64,000 nt of DNA, taken from Coniferiporia sulphurascens. Lineage: Eukaryota > Basidiomycota > Agaricomycetes > Hymenochaetales > Hymenochaetaceae. Below are positions 56,983-64,000 of this stretch, in pieces. Under the pieces are notes generated by a model that was given only the letters and a program-made list of their open reading frames with translations, had not been told where the DNA came from and ran no database searches. The stretch lies in assembly GCA_002794785.1 (NCBI GenBank), contig NBBA01000004.1, positions 2,414,160-2,478,159 on the forward strand. The letters run 5' to 3'. Numbering within the stretch: the first letter of the stretch is position 1; the number at the start of each line of letters is the position of its first letter. A program made the position numbers and the translations under genes.

Positions 56983-57820
56983 TTTTTTTTTTTTTTTTTT
57001 TTAAATTCTGCATTTGTATACCGCTACATTACATAGTAAAAGACACGGATATGAGACCATATGAAGTGTAGTGTCAGAGGAGATTAACAAGGTATAAAGT
57101 TTCTGGGCTTAAGGTGATGGATGGGTAGGAAGTTTTGTGGTCGGAAGTAACTAAATGATTTTGTCAGGTGGGATATGAATTGGAAGAACAAATTGTGTAG
57201 GAGGGGGTGGCGGTTTTATGGATTCTATGATGGCTAATGCTGAATGTGTAAGGTGGGAGAAACTACTCGATTTTTTGTGATGTGTGGGTGGGTGTGGTTT
57301 GAATTGTTTAATGTCCGAGATTTGTGACTCTGAGAGGGGTGACGTGACAGCGCTTGGAGCGGCATGTGTGCATGAGGCTAGGGGCAGGTTGCCATGAGGT
57401 GTGAGGTTGACTGCGAATTGTAGGAGGACTGATGTTAAGTCCATGCATGGGCCATAAAGGTTGAGGTGTTCTCGGTAGAGAAAGATATGTCGTGAATTGT
57501 GTGGTTGGTCAATAATGCTGATAACCTGTAGTTTGTACTGGCGTATGGCCCATTCTAATATGTGCTGATTTTCGTTGACGAGGTTGAAAGGTTCATATGT
57601 GGTATTGGTTTTGAAGTTTGGCACCGGGAGGTGAAGGAATAGAAGGGGGCATGGGGGGATGGGGGGAAAGGGGAGTGGAATGATGAACAAGGCCGAAAAA
57701 ACAGCTCGACGGATGTCTACTGTGAGGGAGACTGGTGTGGGTGGTTAACCCAGGGAGTTTAGGGGTGGTGCGGGTGGATGTGCGCTGGGTGAGATGATGG
57801 TGGTTAGAGGTCAAGGGGTG
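56983..57820 (-). mobile_element. Poly(A)-tailed retroposed insertion with 13-bp target duplication
   Basis: On the minus strand the element ends in about 20 A residues (the T run at 56982-57002). It is flanked by TGGAGACGTGGCT (56970-56982) and TGGAGACGCGGCT (57821-57833), a 13-bp direct repeat with one mismatch. An A-tail next to one member of a long duplication is the mark of target-primed reverse transcription (LINE machinery). Inside is a minus-strand frame at 57690-57151 (179 codons, containing ILEWAIRQYKLQVISIIDQP and FLYREHLNLYGPCMDLTSVL) that I do not recognise. It could be a processed gene copy, a 5'-truncated LINE or a SINE-like sequence. Confidence 0.7.
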
Positions 57821-57833
57821 TGGAGACGCGGCT

Positions 57834-58250
57834 CTGGCTGCGACGCGTACTACTCTTCCGAGTTAAATACTCTAGCGACCAAGGTGAGTTTGGTGGTGAC
57901 GCTATGGTCATCCATCTCTATTGGCACAGATTCTCATCACCGTCTGTTTTAAAAAAACAGCGATCTATGGACGTGGGTGGTAGAAAGGGTAAATGTCGCT
58001 GCGAGCGTTAAAGGCTGCAGCGGAGTGCCGAGGCAGTCTTCATGGATCGTTTGTGCAGGAGAATGACTGGACTGTGTTCGGTTGGCTTCCAACAGCTGAC
58101 GTTACAGCAACCCTCCGGGTATCGAGTCGAGATTTTGATATACATAACAACTCAAGAGATCGACGCAGTCTGGACGAAAAGGCACTGGCGCATATCGGTG
58201 AACGCAGATAGTAAGTCTAATCACACCTTTCACTACTAATTTACCTATCA
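57834..58250 (+). pseudogene. Coding remnant upstream of copy D, counterpart of 17544-16843
   Basis: It resembles the minus-strand remnant upstream of copy B, including a GTGAG donor near 57880, an acceptor after an A-run near 57960 and a segment VEILIYITTQEI matching LEILRHAQQLQK. It is more decayed and lies directly next to the retroposed insertion, which separates it from its own 5' part. Confidence 0.4.
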
Positions 58251-58436
58251 GGATTTGGGAATAGATTAATTTCCCTCCTGGCCCCTCCAACTCTGAACAA
58301 CCTTAAACTTTCCGGATTTCTAGTCAAGTGAGGGCTGACAGTATGGAGGGCCAGACCCGGTCTTTCGGACGATACGTAGCCAATCACTAGCTCGACAAAA
58401 CATTTGGGACTGGACTGACCTCAGAAACGGACATGC

Positions 58437-58480
58437 TATATAAAACCTGTCTGTCTGACACAGGTCTCCTCGTGAACTTG
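58437..58480 (+). promoter_or_regulatory. Core promoter of copy D
   Basis: TATATAAAA at 58437-58445 lies 106 bp upstream of the ATG at 58551. The family 18-mer GGTCTCCTCGTGAACTTG follows at 58463-58480, near the expected transcription start. Copies A and B lack a good TATA box at this place. Confidence 0.65.
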
Positions 58481-58550
58481 TCGCTTTACCACCACTTGCT
58501 CATAGTGCAAAACGACCCTCGAAGTTCTCGCTCATCCCCCGCATCTCACC

Positions 58551-61500
58551 ATGCCTGTCATTCCTTTAAACACGCTCCTTTTCTCCGATCCAGCCTCCAT
58601 CGTCACAGCTACTCCTGCTGTTGACGCCATGGCCGGTGCTGCGACTTCCCCTGTCGCTCATCCTATCCTGGTTCCCGCCTTCGCTATCGGCAGCTCCCTC
58701 CTAGTTTCTGCTCTCATCATCTGGCTAGTGTATCGCGTCGTCAAGAAGCGCAACCAGAAGAAACCGCCTGCTCTCAAGCCTCTCCGTCTCCGCCGCGACG
58801 CTGCCCGTCACCTGCACGTCGACATCGAGCGTGGACGAGGACCAACGAGCTATGAGACTCCCCGTGACAGGATCAAGAAGATGTCTTCGCCCAGTATCGT
58901 CTTCGGGCCGAGTTCACCCGTGACGGAAAGCATTGTTATCTCCATCTGCTCGACACACAAGGGCATTCGGAAGGACACTGTCGAAATGGACATTACGGAC
59001 GCATACAAGCGGGACGATAAGTTACTGGTTCCTGCGAGCACGAAGAATCGGCCAGCCAGCGAAGAGGAGGGCCCCAGATTCCTGACTGTCCCAGTCGTGG
59101 AGGCTGGCAGGACTCTCCGCACGGATCCCTGCACCAACAAGCTGACGGTTCCTCGGGAGTCTCCAAAGAGGCGTCTCTCCAGTCACTTGATTGCGGTGTC
59201 GACTGAAGGCTTCGTCACGGAACGCTCTGCTCGGGTTTTGAGTCGGTCCACTCCCCCCTCGCTTGAGACAATCGGAGAGGATGAATGCGAGGTACTTGAT
59301 TGCATCGTGTCCTTTGCGAGTATTTCATAAGCTTACTTTATTGTCGAATAGGTCGCTCAGGTGTATGTCATCCAGAGCCGGGTCCCGATACCGGCGCTTA
59401 TAGTCACATCCTGCGAGCTCAGCAATTCCAAGTCCCTGTCAGTTCCAACCACAGAGGCTGATAGGTCTGCTCTCACTGAGGCCCGCACCAACAAATCCAC
59501 AGATGACGCATCGCAGGGAGAGTTAAGGGGCCTTCTTTCCAGCCACACGAACAGTATCGCGACGGAAGGCTCCTCAGATGAGCGCACTGTCCGGATTGCG
59601 AGCCCTACCATCCCTCCCGCGGTGGAGATCTTTGCAGAGGACGAGTCCGAGGTAAGCATCTTTTCTTACTGGTTCGTTCTACATACTGACTGTCTTCCCA
59701 GCAGGCCATGGATGCAAGTGATTGGAACAATTGGACTTCAACCCCGTCCATATTCCTCGCCTCGATGGGTATCGGCAATATTGCATCAACCCCGACAATC
59801 GACCCGCAACCGATTTCCCTCGCTAGTAAATTCAAGGGCATAAATGCAGTGGTGAAAGACGTCAGAGCGCTTCGTAACGGCAGCGATATTCAGTGAGCTT
59901 CTTTGCGTCCCTTACGTCCAACGAATCCTAACCATCCATTAGTCACGAGATGAAGGCACCATCTAGCGTAGAGCACATTGGGCTGGAGGCTAAAGTCGAA
60001 TACATCGAGGTCAACACGATGGATGACGAACAGACAGCTTCTCCTGCGGCAACGAACGAGATCACAACAGCAGCTACCCAGGGAAGTGAATACGCAACTC
60101 TTTCTGAGCAAGATCACGGCGACCGGACAACTAGGACGAAATACAAAAGCTCTATCATTGAAGAAACCAAGCGCCCTCTTTCTGCGGCGGAAGACGACGG
60201 CATATCCCTCTTTACGGAACCACCAGACGACAGGGAGCTGAGCAAGGCGATGTTTATCGCAGATGCTCGCTCTGCAGTAGTCGGTGTCATTCAAGACGAT
60301 GGTGTGCAGTCGCACGGAGGCGGGGGATCACCTGGAGGCTCGCGTGACTTGCGGCGCAATTTATTGCGCACGAGGCATGCGAAGCCCGGGCCCCTGAGTT
60401 CTACGACTCCACCAAGGGCAACCTCAACCCCGAGGCGCGTTGCACCGTCGGACACGCGCAAACGAAACTTGGGTACCAATGCATCGTCTATTGCTCGTTC
60501 ACCCGTGGCGGGTTCACCCTCGCCTGGAAGCTCAAGGTTCCTAACTGTCCCAGTTGCAACATACGGCAAGGCCGCGCGCAGGAAAAGCATTGTGGGGGCT
60601 TCCGGCAGATCTGCAATCAATGGTGTCTTGCATACCCGGAAGCAGGCCATCAGTTGCTCACGCGCAGCAGCTTCAATTAAGTCCGGATTTGAACGGTCCG
60701 AAGGATCCGTCGCGGTCAGCAAGTCCACATCTGACACCAAGCATGAGTCCAAGGCAAATCGTTCTGTCATCACTGCAGATTATAGCGGCCGATCATTGAT
60801 TGACTTCGTACAGCTCACTCCAGTGGACAGTGATCAGAGCTGGACATCTGCCCCGTCCCTTATCGATGACTCCGACTCGGCGACTACGGTCGACACGACA
60901 CTCGACACTACTTTCGACTCCAATGCGTCCACGGCGTCTGCGAGACGTGGAGCCTGTGTCATAGCCGATGCGAGTGGATTCGATAACGTTGTCTTGCGAC
61001 CTGAGGATCTACAAGCGCTGCGGAATGGCAGCGACATCCGGTACGTTATTCGAATGTATCCTGTTTTCATATTCTAATGATGTTTTCTAGTTATGATATC
61101 GACGACCCTCCGTCCACGAGTCAAGTCGACCTCAAGGCGAGGTCCGAATGCATCAAGCTCGACAAGTCATCGACAGACGACAGTGCGACGACAGTGTTAT
61201 CGGCTCGATATGCCCCAGAAGGGTACGATCAGGGTGACTACATTGGCCGCTTCAAGATTGGAACTGTATTCGACGACCTATCTCTCGAGGAGATTGCTCC
61301 TCTCCTCATAGCTGACATCCGCAAAAGCGTTCTCTCCCAACCCGGACCATCGGCCTATATGGAGCTAGGCAATATGCGCTTCGGCGCTCATGCTCGCCCC
61401 ACAGCGGCCGACACCCTTCGCGACGCCCGCGTGACCTTATTCGATGCTATTCGATCCTCAGGCGGCCTGGAGGTCGTACAACGTGCAGCTAAGCGTGCGG

Positions 61501-62411
61501 CAGATTTGAGACTTATGCCGCGACTGCCGTCTTCCCCGGTTTTAGCAAGGGCGATGTCGACGTGCTCCAAGCGCGCACCCCGTCCGTCTGCAACACCGTC
61601 TAGGAGTCGCAGTGGCCCTCGGCCTTACGCACCATTAGATTCGTCTCCACTCGCTTCCGGTCTGGTCATCATTGGACCCCCCAAGATCGAAGTCGAAGTC
61701 ATACCTGATCCTGCACCCACACCCGCAAAGGTCTCGAAGATGTCCATCAAGAGCGTCTTGTCGACAATCAGCAAGTCCTCCAAGATGTCTACTGGGCCTG
61801 AATCTGCGGTATCTAGATGTCGTCGTCAGCCACTGGCGAACACCCAGCCGCGGTCTGCTACTGAGTCTTCTAGTGTTCTGCGTACTGCTAGGCTCTCTTC
61901 TTGCTCTCTGGCTCGGCCTGTTTCGAACGTCAAGACTAGTCTACCGCTTCCAACGATGGCAAAGACTAGAACACCAGCTGGGACAGCTTCTCTTTCATCT
62001 GGTATCTGTCTACCGGCGATACAAGTTCGCCCTCCCCCTGGCAATCCTGGGTCCGCACCCATCACGCGTACGGCAAAGAGTGTGCATCGACTGTCTACGG
62101 TTCTTAGCAGGCGGGACACTCTCATCTCACTCTCTGATGTGTCTCGCGGACTCTCCCGATACCCAGTTTTCTCTAGGCACGACAACGCGCTTCTATCATC
62201 GTCCGGTAGGACCGTACCTACCATGGCGTCGGCGTCTCAACCTAGAATGGCTACAAGTTATGTCGCCCGTCAAGGTGGGGCGCATACCGGCTACTCTTCA
62301 ACACTAAAGGCTCCGACTTCATGCTCCCTGTTGCGTACCAGGGTTGCGATGGATGGTCCGAAGCCTGGCCCGAGGGGACTTCTTACTTCTCCGAGGGCCA
62401 AGTGGCGTTGA
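58551..62411 (+). CDS. Copy D: intact 1,216-aa single-pass membrane protein of the subtelomeric family
   Basis: Five exons: 58551-59291, 59352-59651, 59702-59892, 59943-61040 and 61091-62411. Introns are 60, 50, 50 and 50 nt with GT-AG ends and phases 0, 0, 2, 2; the total is divisible by three with no internal stop. A 38-residue N-terminus precedes one membrane span (about 39-62) and KKRNQKK, so the 1,150-residue tail should be cytoplasmic. The tail is Ser/Thr/Pro/Arg-rich. It contains ERGRGPTSYETPRDRIKK, two FLTVPV repeats, the repeated ALRNGSDI at the ends of exons 3 and 4, a weak repeat after each of those introns (LEAKVEYIEV / LKARSECIKL), GPRPYAPLDSSPLASGLVIIG and a Ser/Arg-rich end. 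No named domain is recognised. It is 1.4 kb from the telomere and transcribed toward it. Confidence 0.85.
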
Positions 62412-62520
62412 GTCAGCCACTCCGTCGACCACGACGGTCAGCATATACCCAATATACCCCCATATTTTATCAAACCATATCTCGGCTCGTATCTCAGGCT
62501 GCATTTCTCTTTGTTCCCGG

Positions 62521-62600
62521 TGTGTCTATCTGTGTCTGCTGTGACTGTCTCTGTCTGCTGTGTCTATCCGTGTCTGCTGTGACTGCTCTGTCTGCTCTCT
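62521..62600. repeat. Duplicated 38-40-bp GTGTCTATC...TCTGTCTGCT unit in the 3' flank of copy D
   Basis: The segment TGTCTATCTGTGTCTGCTGT and its continuation occur twice in succession, with one substitution and one missing base. Copy B has a single, shorter version at the equivalent place (about 12690-12735), so the array has expanded in D or contracted in B. Confidence 0.7.
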
Positions 62601-62822
62601 TTTCTGGTTGCAAGAGGCGTGTATATACACGACCGCCTCGGTGCTTCGTCTGTTTTTCTCGGTCTTGCTCTCTCGATATTTGAACTGTGCTTTCCTGCTT
62701 TCTGGCCGTCGTCTGTGTTCTAGTACCTGGTTGTTTATAAAAGTGTTGATTCAAATATATACCTAATCAACCATATCTTCTTCATCTCCCTCGATGCGTA
62801 TTTCCTGTTGAAGTATCCCGCC

Positions 62823-63833
62823 ATGCCGTGAGGTGTCTAATGCTTGACTAACTTGATGGTTGTCTCCACATGAATGTGCATGTTCAATCTTTATGCAACA
62901 TTTCAACGTTTGAGTAGTAGTGTCTGTAACACCAGAGCAGTATATAGCACTCTTCACAGTTTATTATTTCCTCTCGCTGACTCGACGTAGACGCACCGGC
63001 TGCCGCCCTAAAAAGCATCCTGTCACGCTTACGATATCGTTCCGTAGCGCAGTTCATTGACAAAACTTCTGTTCGTTTTTGTACACATAGAAATATAGAG
63101 CGTACCCCGTGTTAGTGGAACTCGGAATAATCAGTGCAGCTCTTTTGGCGGATATTCAGCCCTCACTATAGTGTGCTAGACCAGCACTGGAATTTCGCTT
63201 CTGTGAAGGTCTGCATACAACTATTTTCATGGACAGGAAACATCTTGGACTCTCCATTACCCATTCTCCTTGTTTTCTATTAGTCACGTCTCGTGAAGTA
63301 GCGATATTCAAGCAGTCTTGCTACGTAAAATGGGTCGAGGGTTAGGGTGGGGGGAATCAACACACGAAAAATCGCTGAAGGCGATTTTTGAAGCAGATGT
63401 CGGTGAGGACAATAGCTGAAAGCAAAGAACAGTTGCATGGTGTGTGCAACCTGAGCTTTCGAACTGAGTTCTCATCAGTGCTTTTTTGCAGCTCTTTTAT
63501 AGGTGAAGAATCGACTACAAGGATGGTGCCGAAGGCGCCATACCAGGAGAGTGCAAGAGGCCATTACTAAACACGAGGCCGTCTCCTTGCATGCTATCTG
63601 AGTGAAGAATGGTGAAATTCTCTGTTCATTTCAATTGATATGGGACATGAGTCGAGAAGACTGTGATTCCATCAAATGTCCATAGGGGCAAGAAAACGAC
63701 CTGCTGATGAGACAGCATTCAGTCGAGAGACTCCTGTGGCGCGAAGTGCCACAGTTCCTTGCTTCAGTGTTATCATCCACCCACTCCTATTCCTTTGAAG
63801 CTGCTGCTTATGGCCGCTGGACTGCGGCCCGGG
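62823..63833. other. Subtelomeric sequence between the inverted repeat and the telomere
   Basis: No gene is supportable. Near the end, 63337-63354 reads GAGGGTTAGGGTGGGGGG, a telomere-like t-ract. Just after it AAAAATCGC (63367-63375) and GCGATTTTT (63381-63389) form a perfect 9-bp hairpin with a 5-nt loop. Confidence 0.6.
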
Positions 63834-64000
63834 TAGGGTTAGGGTTAGGGTTAGGGTTAGGGTTAGGGTTAGGGTTAGGGTTAGGGTTAGGGTTAGGGTT
63901 AGGGTTAGGGTTAGGGTTAGGGTTAGGGTTAGGGTTAGGGTTAGGGTTAGGGTTAGGGTTAGGGTTAGGGTTAGGGTTAGGGTTAGGGTTAGGGTTAGGG
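63834..64000 (+). repeat. Telomere, TTAGGG array
   Basis: TAGGG followed by 27 perfect TTAGGG units up to the last base. The G-rich strand points outward, so this is the right chromosome end. The array starts abruptly after GCGGCCCGGG, without degenerate units at the junction. Confidence 0.98.

Larger units (their letters stand above)
56890..62822 (+). repeat. Large inverted repeat, right copy (about 5 kb plus an 838-bp insertion)
   Basis: Matches the reverse complement of 12461-17525. It includes copy D, its promoter and 3' flank, and the coding remnant upstream. Similarity to the left copy is found on both sides of the poly(A)-tailed insertion (GGCTCT...ATTAATG at about 56900; the GTGAG donor region at about 57880). 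The insertion is therefore younger than the duplication. Confidence 0.8.

Noticed and set aside
1..64000. CRISPR arrays, tRNA or rRNA genes
   Set aside because: No spaced identical repeats and no cloverleaf or rRNA sequence could be recognised by eye; a nuclear fungal region is not expected to carry CRISPR.

Overview
This window is the right end of a fungal chromosome. The last 167 bases are a perfect TTAGGG array with the G-rich strand running 5'->3' outward. Confident genes are packed with 45-85 nt GT-AG (and two GC-AG) introns. They include a fungal Zn(II)2Cys6 regulator, a GH12 endoglucanase, a Pho84-type phosphate transporter and a yeast-cki1-like casein kinase 1. Together these point to a filamentous fungus, most likely a mushroom-type basidiomycete (Agaricomycetes). 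The species cannot be read from the sequence.

Layout. 1-12.4 kb is a mobile-element and relic zone: the 5' part of a family membrane-protein gene running off the left edge (copy A), two 561-bp solo LTRs with perfect 5-bp target duplications, palindromes, minisatellites and decayed coding fragments, including a likely Nas2/PSMD9 PDZ piece. 12.46-17.5 kb carries family copy B on the minus strand (mutated) and a coding remnant upstream of it. 19.5-41.1 kb is the gene-bearing core: a small mitochondrial-type protein, casein kinase 1, GH12, a PPxY membrane protein, a phosphate transporter, a DsbA/FrnE-like oxidoreductase, a KEN-box single-pass membrane protein and a Zn2Cys6 transcription factor with an 8-nt microexon. 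41.2-50.4 kb is a gene desert. A 468-bp TA-flanked inverted-repeat element and a Frag1/DRAM/Sfk1-like gene follow. 53.3-62.8 kb carries family copies C (full-length relic) and D (intact, 1,216 aa) on the plus strand. About 1 kb of subtelomere and the telomere close the window.

The most unusual content is the four-copy family of single-pass membrane proteins with very long Ser/Thr/Pro-rich tails (A, B, C, D), which I do not recognise from any named family. B and D lie in roughly 5-kb blocks in inverted orientation flanking about 40 kb of otherwise single-copy sequence. That arrangement could invert by recombination. D has an open frame through five exons with intact splice sites, whereas B has nonsense and frameshift lesions and C is heavily decayed.

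Gene models below were assembled by hand. Every multi-exon model called as a CDS keeps a consistent reading phase across all its introns and has a total length divisible by three. Family names come from recognised motifs, not from database searches.
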